NCBI RefSeq assembly: GCF_030344915.1
Contig: NZ_CP128233.1
Location: forward strand, 806,001-870,000
From: Neopusillimonas aromaticivorans
Lineage (GTDB): Bacteria; Pseudomonadota; Gammaproteobacteria; Burkholderiales; Burkholderiaceae_B
DNA length: 64,000 nucleotides
Direction of reading: 5' to 3'
Of this stretch, positions 50,751 through 60,897 are shown piece by piece (positions within the stretch are counted from its first letter, which is position 1; the number at the start of each line of letters is the position of its first letter). The position numbers and the translations under genes were made by a program. The notes beneath the pieces were generated by a model. That model was not told the origin of the DNA. It searched no databases and saw only the letters and a program-made list of their open reading frames with translations.

Positions 50751-51943
50751 TGAGCATCATCGCACCCGTACTAGGCCTGATATTGCTTGTCCTTTTACTG
50801 CCCGCACTGCTGGCCTGCGTTTACCTTTTCGTACTGACCCTGCTTTCGGCTCCCCTGCGCCCACCCCTAAACGCCAAACGCACAACCCGTTTCGACATTC
50901 TGGTACCCGCGCACAATGAAGCCTTGGTACTTGAACGCACACTGGCCAGCCTGCAACAACTGGATTGGCCAAAAAACAACTGGCGCCTGGTCGTTATCGC
51001 TGACAACTGTACCGATGCAACAGCCGAAATCGCCAGAAAACAGGGTGCGACGGTTCTGGAGCGCTGCAATACGACACAACGCGGCAAAGGCTATGCTCTC
51101 GAATATGGTATCCGCCATTGTCTCAATACAGGTCAGGCGGATGCCTTTGTCGTAATTGATGCTGATACTGAGGTGTCAGCCAACCTGCTGTCCAGCTTTG
51201 CGTCGCGGCTGACTTGTGGTGCAGACGCCATTCAAGCCCATTACGGCGTGCTCAACCCCGACGAGTCATGGCGTACGCGTCTAATGACCATAGCCTATTC
51301 GGCGTTTCATGCGGTGCGATCTCGCGGCCGGGAGCGTTTGGGCGTGTCCTGCGGCCTGCGCGGCAATGGCATGTGCTTCAGCCGACATCTGATGCAAACT
51401 CAGCCACCCGAGGTTTATTCACTGGCTGAAGACGTGGAATACGGTGTGCTGCTGGGGCTAAACAACATTCGTGTGTTTTACGTCGACGAAGCCCAAGTGC
51501 TGGCCGAACTACCCACATCGCGCCAAGGAACCGACTCACAACGCCAACGGTGGGAAACCGGCCGTTTCATGCTCATACGCACCTACGCACCACGACTGCT
51601 TCGTCAGGCTTGGCAGAAGCGCAGCGCTCTATGCCTTGACCTTGCCCTAGACCTATTGACCCTGCCACTGGCTTACGTTGTCACTTCCCTTGTCTTGACC
51701 GCGTTTTTGGCAGGCACCGTCAGCGCAATATTACCGAACATGGAGGTATGGCTTTGGGGATGCCTTTGTCTGTTCAGTGCACTGACCTTGCATGTTTTTC
51801 GTGGCTGGCAACTCTGCCCTCTGGGGCCATCAGCCTTAGTGGCATTATTGAGGGTGCCATTTTTCATCGTCTGGAAACTGGTTCTGATAATGAAACGACA
51901 TGACGGGCGCTGGATCAGAACCAAACGCAATGATCGCCAGTAA
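50750..51943 (+). CDS. Membrane family 2 glycosyltransferase
   Basis: This intact 397-residue enzyme has an N-terminal helix pair (LGLILLVLLLPALLACVYLF), a GT-A domain and two C-terminal helices. Motifs are FDILVPAHNEALVLERTL, VVIADNCTDATAEIA, DAFVVIDADTEVS (DxD), LAEDVEYGVLLG (ED) and DSQRQRWETGR (QxxRW). This resembles processive or membrane-bound beta-glycosyltransferases. Its ATG overlaps the previous stop. The sugar specificity is unknown; a role in EPS repeat-unit assembly is inferred from context. Confidence 0.88.
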   Translation: MSIIAPVLGLILLVLLLPALLACVYLFVLTLLSAPLRPPLNAKRTTRFDILVPAHNEALVLERTLASLQQLDWPKNNWRLVVIADNCTDATAEIARKQGATVLERCNTTQRGKGYALEYGIRHCLNTGQADAFVVIDADTEVSANLLSSFASRLTCGADAIQAHYGVLNPDESWRTRLMTIAYSAFHAVRSRGRERLGVSCGLRGNGMCFSRHLMQTQPPEVYSLAEDVEYGVLLGLNNIRVFYVDEAQVLAELPTSRQGTDSQRQRWETGRFMLIRTYAPRLLRQAWQKRSALCLDLALDLLTLPLAYVVTSLVLTAFLAGTVSAILPNMEVWLWGCLCLFSALTLHVFRGWQLCPLGPSALVALLRVPFFIVWKLVLIMKRHDGRWIRTKRNDRQ

Positions 51944-53241
51944 GGCGCAACACAAAGATGCAATGAAACAGACTGTATCCCCACCCACTGCACAAAAGAC
52001 CTCAGCCCGCTGGGTGAAAATCCTGGGGAGCTCTGTCTTGGATCAGGCTGTTTTGTCAGTCGCCAACTTCCTGATTGGCCTGACTCTGATTCGTTACGCC
52101 GATGACACCCAGTATGGTTACTACGTACTGATGTTCAATACTGTCATGCTGCTTACGATGCTGCAAAACAGTTTCATCGGCACCCCTCTGGTCATCAAGC
52201 TACCCAAGCTGGACGAAATCGAAAAGCGCCAATGGCTAGGCAGCCTGCACAAAGATCAGAGTCAATGGCTTGGCAGTGGAACAGTCATACTGTTGCTGCT
52301 TATCTCCGGCCTGTGGGCGACAGGCGCCATTACCACGACGATTACAGCGCTGGCCCTGGCTGCCGTTGCCGCAATAATTGCCAGCCTGTATCGCGAATTC
52401 TTTCGCAATACGCTGCTGCTATACCAGCGCCCCCAGCTAGTACTCCTGGCTGACCTCATCTACGCCACCGGATTGATTGCCGGAGGGCTAATCGCCACAC
52501 AGTTTACTGTTGCAGCGACTATTGCAATACTGGCGACTGCTCTTTCAGCCCTGGCGGGTGGACGCCTGCTGTCTCACTGGATGCGTAACCTGATCGACAC
52601 CCGAGCGGCACCAGGCCGCTTGATGACAATTGCACCCATAGGGCTATGGGCCGCATCCGGCGCAGGGGTTTACTGGCTATTAAATCAAGGCTACAGTTTT
52701 GTCACTGCGTTCACGCTTGACGTGGCAGCCGTAGGCGCACTGGCTGCGGCCCGACTGCTCATGATGCCAGTCAATCTCGTTTGCACCGGCATACAGAAAC
52801 AGATCACCCCGCTGCATCACATTGGCTGCACACCGAAAATACACGAGTCACGCTACACAAACTTGCCAGGGTCGCCTTGGCCATGGGTGCCATTGTCATC
52901 GGCTACGCCTTATTGACCTGGCTTTTGCGAGACTGGATTTTTCTTGATCTGCTGCGTAAAGATCACGCCGAACGCGATACCCTGCTGGCTCTATGGACAG
53001 CCATTTTTCTGGTCAAGGCGCTCCGCGACCCACCTATGCTGATTCTGGTGCTAAAGCAACGGTTCCATATTCTGACGTTTAGCTCATTGGGCTGCGCACT
53101 GACAGCACTGGCACTTTGCTTTATGCTGACACGGACGCTGGGAACCACCGGTGCCCTTTGGGGATGCTGCTTGGCGAACTGCTTTCGCTAATCATCATTG
53201 TTGGGTACTCATGGCATATTTCCTGCGCCCGCGAGGGCTGA
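51930..53241 (+). CDS. Wzx-type polysaccharide flippase, frameshifted
   Basis: This multi-helix membrane protein of about 437 residues belongs to the MOP/PST superfamily. It opens LGSSVLDQAVLSVANFLIGL, with a second repeat beginning YALLTWLLRDWIFLDLL. It flips undecaprenyl-PP-linked repeat units to the periplasm. Frames change near 52800 and at the four-G run 53160-53163, after which it reads MLLGELLSLIIIVGYSWHIS and stops at 53239-53241. Start ATG 51930 overlaps the previous gene by 14 nt; ATG 51963 is an alternative. Confidence 0.82.
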
Positions 53242-53385
53242 ACCATGCCGTTCAATAAAAGCCCGCAATCAAACTTTTCACCTCAACGGCACTGGCTTTT
53301 GCTTTCGACAACCCCAGCGGTAAGTGGTAAAAACTACCAGGAACAGCCACGTCGACCGCTTGCAAAGCGCAGACTGAATATATTC

Positions 53386-54268
53386 ATGCACATATTCACA
53401 CCTACTCAACTCCGGGCACATGCCTCCAAACATCACTCCAGTCTGTGGATGGTGCTGCTGGCGCTGGTTATTCTTGTCGCCTCTCAAGCACCCCTGGCAC
53501 AACCAACAGTGGCGCTGACCTTCGACGACGGTTTCAGCACCGGACCCGGCGAAACCCAGGAAGCCAGCGATAACAACGCCATACTTGCCACCCTGAAAAA
53601 ACGGCTTGCGGGCCATGATCTTCCCACTCGGAGCAACTGTTGACAACCCTGACAGCATGGCGCTTATCAAGGCGTGGAGCAAGGGCGGTCATGCCATTGG
53701 TAATCACACCTACTCACACAACGCACTTAGCAAGACCGAGGCCCAACACTATCTCGCAGACATCGACCGCGCAGGGCTACTGCTCAGCCACCTCCCCGGG
53801 TGGTGTCCCCGCTTGCGCTTTCCCTACCTTGACGAAGGAGATACCCCAACCAAACAAATGGCTGTACGCGCAGGTCTTGCACAACGGGGTTACGGCGTGG
53901 CACCCGCCACGATCATGCTAAGCGACTGGGACATAAGCACAGGCTACACCGAATTGCTGAACCAAGGCCGGGATGCTGAAGCGCAAGCTTACCTGAGCAC
54001 ATACGTCAACACGGTCACCACCGAAGCGCTAAAACAAGAAGCACGATGGCATGACCTTCTGAAGCGCAGCCCACCACATGTAATGCTTTTGCACACCAAC
54101 CGGCTTAATGCGGTAGCGCTACCACAGCTCATCGCCACACTACACCAACACGGCTGGAACTTTATTGACCCCGTCGTTGCACTGACAGACCCGATTTATC
54201 AACGAGAGCTAGATCAAGCCATACCAGGGCAAGACCGCCCCGCGCTTCCCGTTCCCAATTGCCGCTGA
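53386..54268 (+). CDS. Exported polysaccharide deacetylase (NodB/CE4), frameshifted
   Basis: This carbohydrate esterase 4 enzyme removes N- or O-acetyl groups from a polysaccharide. A signal (WMVLLALVILVASQAPLA) precedes the NodB motifs TFDDGF (metal Asp and catalytic base), GNHTYSHNAL (two metal His) and LRFPYLDEGD; HVMLLHTNRL is the late catalytic His motif. The frame changes near 53610. The frame is open back to ATG 53245, right after the flippase stop, but residues there look unlike a signal peptide, so ATG 53386 is preferred. It lies within the EPS operon. Confidence 0.85.
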
Positions 54269-54291
54269 CTCAATCGCAAACAGCTAACGTC

Positions 54292-55074
54292 ATGGATACA
54301 ACTGAAACGGTGACACTTTTCGACCTGGATATCATGCCGCTCGATTTCGAGGCTGCTGCCGCTGCCCTATGCGCATCGGCCGAACGGCATGAATACCCCG
54401 CCCATGTCGTGGTAACGCCCAACGTCGATCATGTCGTGCGACTCGATCGCCAGCCGTCACTTAAAACCCTGTACAAACAAGCCAACTATATTTTTGCCGA
54501 TGGGATGCCAATTGTCTGGGCCAGCCGTCTGCTGGGCAAACCACTGCCCGAACGGGTCACTGGCGCCGATCTGTTTGTCACGATGTGCCAACACGCCATC
54601 ACCCGAAAATGGCGAGTGGTTTTATTGGGAGGTCGCCCCGGTGAGGAACAGACGCTGAAGCAACGTTTCGACGAACACTTCCCCGGCCTGGACATTACCG
54701 TGCTCGCACCCTCGATGCAATTCGATCCGGTCGGACCAGAAGGACAGCACGCCGCTGAAAAAATCAGGGATATGGCGCCCAATCTCATCTTCGTTTGCCT
54801 GGGCCTTCCAAAACAGGAACGTTGGGCCCTGCATCATGCACCGTCTTTCCCAGGAGGTATTATCCTGTGCGTCGGCGCTGCAATGGAGTTCGCACTTGGC
54901 CTGAAATCACGTGCGCCCCGCTTCGTACAACGTCTGGGACTGGAGTGGCTCTGGCGTCTGGCGTCCGATCCAAAGCACCTGTGGCGACGTTATCTCGTTG
55001 ACGACCCTTGGTTTGCCATCATTTGCTGGCGCGAATGGCGAAAAAACCAAATCGGCAAGAGGAACTCGCCGTGA
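54292..55074 (+). CDS. WecG/TagA/CpsF-family glycosyltransferase
   Basis: This intact 260-residue GT26 enzyme has the family blocks VTPNVDHVVRL, ADGMPIVWASRLLGKPLPERVTGADL cut by LLGGRPG, FVCLGLPKQERW, and the C-terminal LEWLWRLASDP with RRYLVDDPWF. Enzymes of this family transfer a sugar (for example ManNAc or glucuronic acid-type residues) onto a lipid-linked acceptor at the inner membrane. The start is MDTTETVTLFDLDIM. The next gene starts at a GTG overlapping its stop. Confidence 0.9.
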   Translation: MDTTETVTLFDLDIMPLDFEAAAAALCASAERHEYPAHVVVTPNVDHVVRLDRQPSLKTLYKQANYIFADGMPIVWASRLLGKPLPERVTGADLFVTMCQHAITRKWRVVLLGGRPGEEQTLKQRFDEHFPGLDITVLAPSMQFDPVGPEGQHAAEKIRDMAPNLIFVCLGLPKQERWALHHAPSFPGGIILCVGAAMEFALGLKSRAPRFVQRLGLEWLWRLASDPKHLWRRYLVDDPWFAIICWREWRKNQIGKRNSP

Positions 55075-56349
55075 TACGAAAGCGCTTGGCGGCGGTTTAC
55101 ATCGTCAGCCTATTACTCGTACCGTCAAGCCCCCCTGGCCAACGACATTATCCTTGACGGGATCGACTACATCCTGCGCATGGAAACCAGTTATCAGTCA
55201 AACTCGAATCCTGGACGCGCATCGGAAGTCCATGACAACATTGAATCCAGCAACGTCATGGTCAATAGCATCGGTATGGCCCTGCGCATTCCGCTACTGT
55301 CCGACGACACCCGTCTGGACATCGCCGGCGTAGGCGGTGATGCAAGATACAGCGGACAACACCAATTCAATCACCAGCCTCGCCGCCTTGACACCAAATT
55401 CCATTGGCGTGCCACCGATCTCTTCGATGGTAACCTTGGTTACGAATCCGAACGACGACGCTACGAATCAGACCGTATATGGCCCGACAGTGATACCGTC
55501 GACACTCGCAGGCTCAGTGCACGGCTGGGGGTTAATCTAAGTGATAGCCTGACACTCCCGATCGTTAACGTATTTGAAGAAAAATCCGGCTATCAATCAG
55601 AACAAAACAGACAACTGTTTGACTCAACCGAAAAAGGCTGGGAAGTGGCGGGAAAATATCAGAGCCTTACCGGCTCGTCGGTCGCTATAGGGCTGGTCAA
55701 CAGTGAAACACACTACCCACTGCGCCACCAGCTAAACCGGTCTGATCTTGATGACGCCTACAGCGACCGGGAACTATTTGCCGAGACCTACTGGCAGTAC
55801 AGTGTCAAAACCGGGCTCTATACCAGACTGGGCTGGTTAAGTCGTGAATACGAAACCATCAGTGGACGCGATACCAATCTGCTTCACCTGGATACCCAAG
55901 CCATCTGGCAATACTCTCCGAAAACGGAATTGCGCCTGGGACTATGGCAGCGACCCTTCAACAACGATGAAGACCCGAACATTACGTACTCATCACTGAG
56001 GGGCTTCGGACTAAGCGCCGGATGGCAACCCTCCCCGAAATTGGCGCTATCGCTATATGGTTCCTATGAACTACAAGATGACACCCAAACTTCCGGCGAA
56101 AAAGTCAACAGTACCCGCACTCGCCTGGGCCCGCGTCTAGCCTGGAAGGCACACCCCAACATCAGTGTGATTGTCGACGGTTATCAAACCAGAAAGAGTG
56201 GCGATATCCCGTCAAACAACTACAAACAAGCGGTCGTCAGATTGGGCGTGGTTGTACAGACAGACAGCGGCAATATCGAACTTGCCGAACTGCTCAACCC
56301 CCGCCAATGTCGCTGGTCTCATGTAGAAACGTCACTTTGCCCCCGATAA
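55071..56349 (+). CDS. EpsL-like outer-membrane beta-barrel protein, frameshifted
   Basis: This exported beta-barrel of about 426 residues starts at GTG 55071 with a signal (MIRKRLAAVYIVSLLLVP). One base is missing at the six-C run 55130-55135, after which it reads LANDIILDGIDYILRMETSYQ. Alternating strands with aromatic girdles (TYWQYSVKTGLYTRLGWLS, LRGFGLSAGWQP, LSLYGSYELQD) indicate an outer-membrane porin-like protein such as EpsL of methanolan-type clusters, perhaps part of the export path. It is the last gene of the long plus-strand run, and its stop lies 21 nt from the convergent operon. Confidence 0.75.
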
Positions 56350-56370
56350 TAGGGCATGGAGCACTACACG

Positions 56371-57786
56371 TTAGTACGCGTTACGCCCCCAGTAAAACAC
56401 CATCAAAAATGTTTTAAAAAGAATTTTGATATCAAGCCAGAACGACCAGTGCGTGATGTAAAAGCGGTCGTACTGAACACGTTGCTCCATTTTTTCGAGC
56501 GTATCAGTTTCACCCCGTAGCCCATTAACCTGAGCCCAACCGGTTATACCTGGCTTAACGGTATGACGCAGCATATAACCCCGAATCTTGTGACGATAAA
56601 ATTCGTTATGTGATGCAGCATGCGGCCTGGGACCAACCAAACTCATCGAACCACCCAACACATTGAATAACTGGGGTAACTCGTCAATCGAACTGCGTCG
56701 CAGAAAGCGACCAACGCGGGTGACGCGATCATCATCCCTGCTCGCCTGCCTCAGCACCCCATCTTGTGATGCGTCAACGCGCATGGATCTGAACTTATAA
56801 ATCGTAATAGGGCGTGCGCCCTCGCCATAACGCTTCTGTCTGTACAGGACAGGCCCAGGACTGTCGAGCTTGACCGCCGCAGCTACAACCAGCATGATGG
56901 GCGACAACAGCACAAGAGCCAGCGCCGACAACACCAGATCAGTAAACCGTTTAATGTAGCGCGAAGCCCCTACCATGGGTGTTTCATGCAAAGCCAGCAA
57001 TGAAACTCCCGCAATCTCGGCACCCTGTACAGAAAACCCCTCTGACAACCTCGGTTCGGGCATGAAGTAAATCGAACTGGTGGAGTCGTACAAATGATCC
57101 ATCAACTGTGACATCTCTGTACTGTCACTCTCGCGCATCGCGACAAAAACAACCGAAAAATCATTCTGATCAACGCGGCGGATGGCATCGAGGTATTTGC
57201 CAAGATAACGCAATTCGACACTTTCATGATAAGCACCCTGATCAACAAGCTCATCAGCATAGTAACCAGCGATTTCCATTCCCAGAATAGGTGAACGTAT
57301 CAAACGATGAGCAAGCTTCAATGCGTCAGGCCCCAGCCCGATGAAGACGGCCTTGCGACGGTTTGACGCTGAAGTGTTCACATGGAAAACTGAAATCCGC
57401 AGGATCGCCAAAACCCCGCATTGCAAAAGCAAGGCGATGCCGCTCCATTCGAGCAACATGGCACGCAATACGTCGACGTCTGCCTGTTCATGCAAGACAA
57501 AGAAGAACAACACCATAGCAGCCAGCAAAATACGCAACCAACGCACGGCACCCTGCCGCAGCATCCAGAACATGCTGCGAGCACTGATCATCAGATGGAA
57601 CGTATAAAACGCCACGAAACTGGTTGCAGCCAGTACCAGAGGGGCCACCATCCGCGACAAGTCACCTTCCAGCGCGTAACGATCAGCGACCATGAAAAGC
57701 ACACCCGCATTCACGAGCGCCGATAAAATTCCGGCAAAGACCATGAACGCATGATTGTGCCGGCCTAGTTTTTCAGGTTGAAACAT
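56371..57786 (-). CDS. Undecaprenyl-phosphate sugar phosphotransferase (WcaJ/GumD type)
   Basis: This intact 471-residue enzyme starts EPS repeat-unit synthesis by moving a hexose-1-phosphate to undecaprenyl phosphate. Four to five N-terminal helices and a CoA-binding-like domain (VFIGLGPDALKLAHRLI) precede the catalytic bacterial sugar-transferase domain. Catalytic blocks are KRFTDLVLSALALVLLSPIM, ITIYKFRSMRVDAS, SIDELPQLFNVLGGSMSLVG and VKPGITGWAQVNGLRGET. It is the last gene of the minus-strand operon, 11 nt after manC. Confidence 0.93.
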   Translation of the reverse strand: MFQPEKLGRHNHAFMVFAGILSALVNAGVLFMVADRYALEGDLSRMVAPLVLAATSFVAFYTFHLMISARSMFWMLRQGAVRWLRILLAAMVLFFFVLHEQADVDVLRAMLLEWSGIALLLQCGVLAILRISVFHVNTSASNRRKAVFIGLGPDALKLAHRLIRSPILGMEIAGYYADELVDQGAYHESVELRYLGKYLDAIRRVDQNDFSVVFVAMRESDSTEMSQLMDHLYDSTSSIYFMPEPRLSEGFSVQGAEIAGVSLLALHETPMVGASRYIKRFTDLVLSALALVLLSPIMLVVAAAVKLDSPGPVLYRQKRYGEGARPITIYKFRSMRVDASQDGVLRQASRDDDRVTRVGRFLRRSSIDELPQLFNVLGGSMSLVGPRPHAASHNEFYRHKIRGYMLRHTVKPGITGWAQVNGLRGETDTLEKMEQRVQYDRFYITHWSFWLDIKILFKTFLMVFYWGRNAY

Positions 57787-57797
57787 GCAGCCTCCAG

Positions 57798-59240
57798 TCA
57801 GCGTCCGTACTGATCGTCGAAACGGACAATATCATCTTCCCCGAGATAGGCCCCCGACTGCACTTCGATCAGCTCAAGCGGGATGGAACCAGGATTCTCA
57901 AGCCGATGCCTGACACCCAACGGAATATAGGCTGACTGATTTTCCGACAACAGGAAGGTTTCATCATCGCGCGTAACACGCGCAGTGCCCCTTACCACCA
58001 CCCAATGTTCGGCACGATGATGATGCAACTGCAACGACAACTTAGCACCCGGGCGTACTGTAATACGCTTGACCTGAAAACGGTCACCTGCATCGACTCC
58101 ATCATAGTGCCCCCAGGGACGAACCACACGGCGCGGCGCAATAGCCTCGGGACGCCCCTGATACTTAAGGGAGGTAACCAGGTCACGTACTTTCTGGGCC
58201 TGATCGCGAGACGCAATCAAAACGGCATCCGGGGTATCGACAACAACGACATCTTCCAGACCTAGCAAGGCAACCAGACGCCCATCAGCCCTGGCATAAA
58301 CATTGCGACATGATGTCGCCATCACATCACCGCTCAGGACATTGCCATCAGCATCTGGACAGCCCAGACGCATCAACGCCTCCCAGGATCCGATGTCACT
58401 CCACCCTGCATCAAGCCGAACCGTAGCGACCGACGTAGCCTGCTCCATCACAGCATAATCGATGGACTCTGCCGGACACCGCTTGAAAGCTGCCTCATTG
58501 ATTCGAGTGAAATCTCCGTCGTGGCGTAATTCCGCCATGGACTCCTGACAAGCCGCAAGAATATCGGGCCGATGACGGCCCAGCTCTTCGAGATAGCGAC
58601 TGGCCCGAAACAGAAACATGCCACTGTTCCATAAATAATGACCGCTCTCAAGATATGCTTTGGCATGATCAAGGTCAGGCTTCTCGACAAATGCCTCGAC
58701 ATCGAAAACCTGACCATCAAGCCCCTGTGGCTTGTCTGAGGCACGCAAATAACCGTAACCGGTTTCAGGATAGTCAGGGACAACACCAAACGTGACCAGT
58801 TGTCCCTGCTGCGCTGCAGGCAATGCACGACACACGGCGATAGCAAAGGCTTCTGAGTCAGGAACCGCATGATCGGACGGCAGTACCAACAGCAGCGCAT
58901 CAGCGGCATCACGCACAGCAAGCAATGCAGCCAAGGCAATAGCAGGCGCCGTATTCCTGCCGGCGGGCTCCAGCAAAAGCGTGCCATCGGCCGGATAACC
59001 GGAAAGACGCAATTGCTCAGCAGCAATGAAACGGTGCGCTTCATTCGCGATGGCGATAGGGCCGTGTGGTGCCACGGCCGCCACACGGGAAAAAGTCAGC
59101 TCGAGCGGTGAGCGCCCCTCAAATAACGGCAAAAACTGCTTCGGATAAGTTTCGCGCGACATCGGCCACAGCCGGGTACCCGAACCGCCGACAAGCAGCA
59201 CGGCACGCAAGGGCAACACAGCATCAGTATGCAAGGACAT
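57798..59240 (-). CDS. manC: Mannose-1-phosphate guanylyltransferase / mannose-6-phosphate isomerase
   Basis: This intact 480-residue bifunctional type II enzyme makes GDP-mannose. The nucleotidyltransferase domain opens LLVGGSGTRLWPMSRETYPKQF cut at the usual signature, with VEKPDLDHAKAYL. The C-terminal cupin (isomerase) domain contains RPWGHYDGVDAGDRF and LSLQLHHHRAEHWVVV with its metal-binding His residues. Its presence indicates mannose or a GDP-mannose-derived sugar in the EPS. It is encoded 6 nt after the SGNH gene in the wza-SGNH-manC-gumD-like operon. Confidence 0.93.
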   Translation of the reverse strand: MSLHTDAVLPLRAVLLVGGSGTRLWPMSRETYPKQFLPLFEGRSPLELTFSRVAAVAPHGPIAIANEAHRFIAAEQLRLSGYPADGTLLLEPAGRNTAPAIALAALLAVRDAADALLLVLPSDHAVPDSEAFAIAVCRALPAAQQGQLVTFGVVPDYPETGYGYLRASDKPQGLDGQVFDVEAFVEKPDLDHAKAYLESGHYLWNSGMFLFRASRYLEELGRHRPDILAACQESMAELRHDGDFTRINEAAFKRCPAESIDYAVMEQATSVATVRLDAGWSDIGSWEALMRLGCPDADGNVLSGDVMATSCRNVYARADGRLVALLGLEDVVVVDTPDAVLIASRDQAQKVRDLVTSLKYQGRPEAIAPRRVVRPWGHYDGVDAGDRFQVKRITVRPGAKLSLQLHHHRAEHWVVVRGTARVTRDDETFLLSENQSAYIPLGVRHRLENPGSIPLELIEVQSGAYLGEDDIVRFDDQYGR

Positions 59241-59246
59241 ACCCGT

Positions 59247-59915
59247 TCACTTTTTGACAACACGCAGTTGCTGGACAGCGGGCAAAGCGCCCAATTCATT
59301 GACAATCGCCTTGCTCCAGGCGGCATAACCGTCAGGAGCGAAATGTTGTCCGTCAAAGGTACGCCACTGACCTGGCTTGGCGAATTTCAGTGAGTCGATG
59401 TAGGTACAGGGGCTAACTGAACTTGCAAAAAAACGATTGGCCCTTTCAACGCGATCATCGAGCTTGTTGTATTGGCCACCGGCCTTGCCATACGCAGGCC
59501 CCACCCAGACACACGCCGTTTTCGTCGACGCAATCGCCTTGGTCAGGCTGCTGACCCCCTGCCACGCCCACGCTTTGGGAAATGCCGGGTTGTCATAGGA
59601 ACCCATGGTATCGCCGATGACCACAAGAACAACGTCAGGCTTGTCAGCCTTAATAAGGTCACCGATAAGCTGCGTTTTGGTACCCGGGCCAGTGACCATG
59701 GCTTCAGCGCCGTCTTTCCTGGTGGCTCCGCAATCGACAGTTCGGGGCTTGAGCCAATCGATTGCGCTGGCGCCACATGCGCCGACCACATGCACATATG
59801 AAGCGCCACCTGCCTTCAGATCTTCATACAGCCGGTCACGCAACTCGTACAACATGTGGCTTTCGCCCAGAACAAGAAAACTCAATCCGGCAAGCGTAGC
59901 GGCAGTAGCTGACAT
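59247..59915 (-). CDS. SGNH-fold hydrolase, copy 2
   Basis: This intact 222-residue paralogue of the protein at 39570 shows matching blocks throughout: LAGLSFLVLGESH (Ser nucleophile, Glu instead of the usual Asp), VVGACGASAIDWLK, VLVVIGDTMGSYDNP, KTACVWVGPAYG and RTFDGQHFAPDGYAAW (Asp and His of the triad). No cleavable signal peptide is clear. It sits between the wza-like gene and manC, so it may modify the heteropolymer or its precursor just as copy 1 sits with the cellulose acetylation genes. The function is inferred only. Confidence 0.82.
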   Translation of the reverse strand: MSATAATLAGLSFLVLGESHMLYELRDRLYEDLKAGGASYVHVVGACGASAIDWLKPRTVDCGATRKDGAEAMVTGPGTKTQLIGDLIKADKPDVVLVVIGDTMGSYDNPAFPKAWAWQGVSSLTKAIASTKTACVWVGPAYGKAGGQYNKLDDRVERANRFFASSVSPCTYIDSLKFAKPGQWRTFDGQHFAPDGYAAWSKAIVNELGALPAVQQLRVVKK

Positions 59916-59930
59916 AATTTCCCCTAACGA

Positions 59931-60848
59931 TTAAAACCAACGTTCATTGACGTAGATGACATCCCCCGGCAGAACCGGATCAGACAACTCGACTGAAATA
60001 TCCTGCATTTCTCCGGTGAACTCATCGACCCTTCGAATCAGAATCCGGCTCTCTGAGCCGCGAGCATTAACACCGCCCGCCAGCGCAAGCGCACGCATGA
60101 TGTTCAAATCCTGCTCAGCCGGGTAGGCCCCCGGCTGCCCCACCTCACCATAAATGTAAAAGCGCGGAGCCGTGGGTATGAACACCACGTCGCCGGGCTG
60201 CAGCTCGACATCTTGGACTTCGCGGGTAGGGACAATGCGATTTCCCACCAAAAACTCAAGCTGTTCACGCGGTTGGCCCTGCACTATGGCCCGTCGCATC
60301 AATACAGCCCTGTCATCGGCACCATTACGGACACCACCGGCAAGAGCCAGCAATTCAAGCAACGACAAAGAACCCTCGATGGCATAGCGCCCCGGACGCT
60401 GGATTTCACCGTAAATCGATGCCAGCCGGCTGCGCACTTGAGTGACCTCTACAACCACCTGTGGACTGCGCAAGAAACCCCCGTCTTTCATTCCCTTGGC
60501 GATTTTTCGGGCAATGGCCTCGGGGGAAAGGTTTTCGACATTAATTGTGCCAAGAAAAGGAGCAGTAATTTCGCCCGAGGCGGTCACAGTGAGGTCAGTG
60601 GTCAACTCGGGCTGCCCCAACACAACGATGCGCAGCATGTCACCCGGGCCCACAGCCCGGACAGCATTACCGGTAACAGGACCGGACCCGCCAGAAAAGG
60701 ACGATACATCGGGAAACGCATCACGAGCCAAAACACTTCCCTGGCCAATCGCAATACACAACAGGCACAGCACCAAAAACCTTTGGAAGACCGGCACCAG
60801 CTTCTCCAGACAAGAAAGTGAAAAAATTCTAACGCGACATCTGCACAT
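59931..60848 (-). CDS. Wza-type polysaccharide export protein
   Basis: This exported protein of about 305 residues has the outer-membrane auxiliary export domain followed by SLBB repeats. The signal region is FQRFLVLCLLCIAIGQGSVL. The Poly_export block is VGPGDMLRIVVLGQPELTTD, and the SLBB units are IYGEIQRPGRYAIEGSLSLL and IYGEVGQPGAYPAEQDLNIM. No lipobox Cys is convincingly placed. ATG 60848 is preferred over an upstream in-frame start at 60947. It is the first gene of the minus-strand EPS operon and should form the periplasmic/outer-membrane conduit. Confidence 0.88.
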   Translation of the reverse strand: MCRCRVRIFSLSCLEKLVPVFQRFLVLCLLCIAIGQGSVLARDAFPDVSSFSGGSGPVTGNAVRAVGPGDMLRIVVLGQPELTTDLTVTASGEITAPFLGTINVENLSPEAIARKIAKGMKDGGFLRSPQVVVEVTQVRSRLASIYGEIQRPGRYAIEGSLSLLELLALAGGVRNGADDRAVLMRRAIVQGQPREQLEFLVGNRIVPTREVQDVELQPGDVVFIPTAPRFYIYGEVGQPGAYPAEQDLNIMRALALAGGVNARGSESRILIRRVDEFTGEMQDISVELSDPVLPGDVIYVNERWF

Positions 60849-60897
60849 GAAAACCCCAACGAAGTTAATCAAAAGAAATATGACGCTCAAGCAAAAC

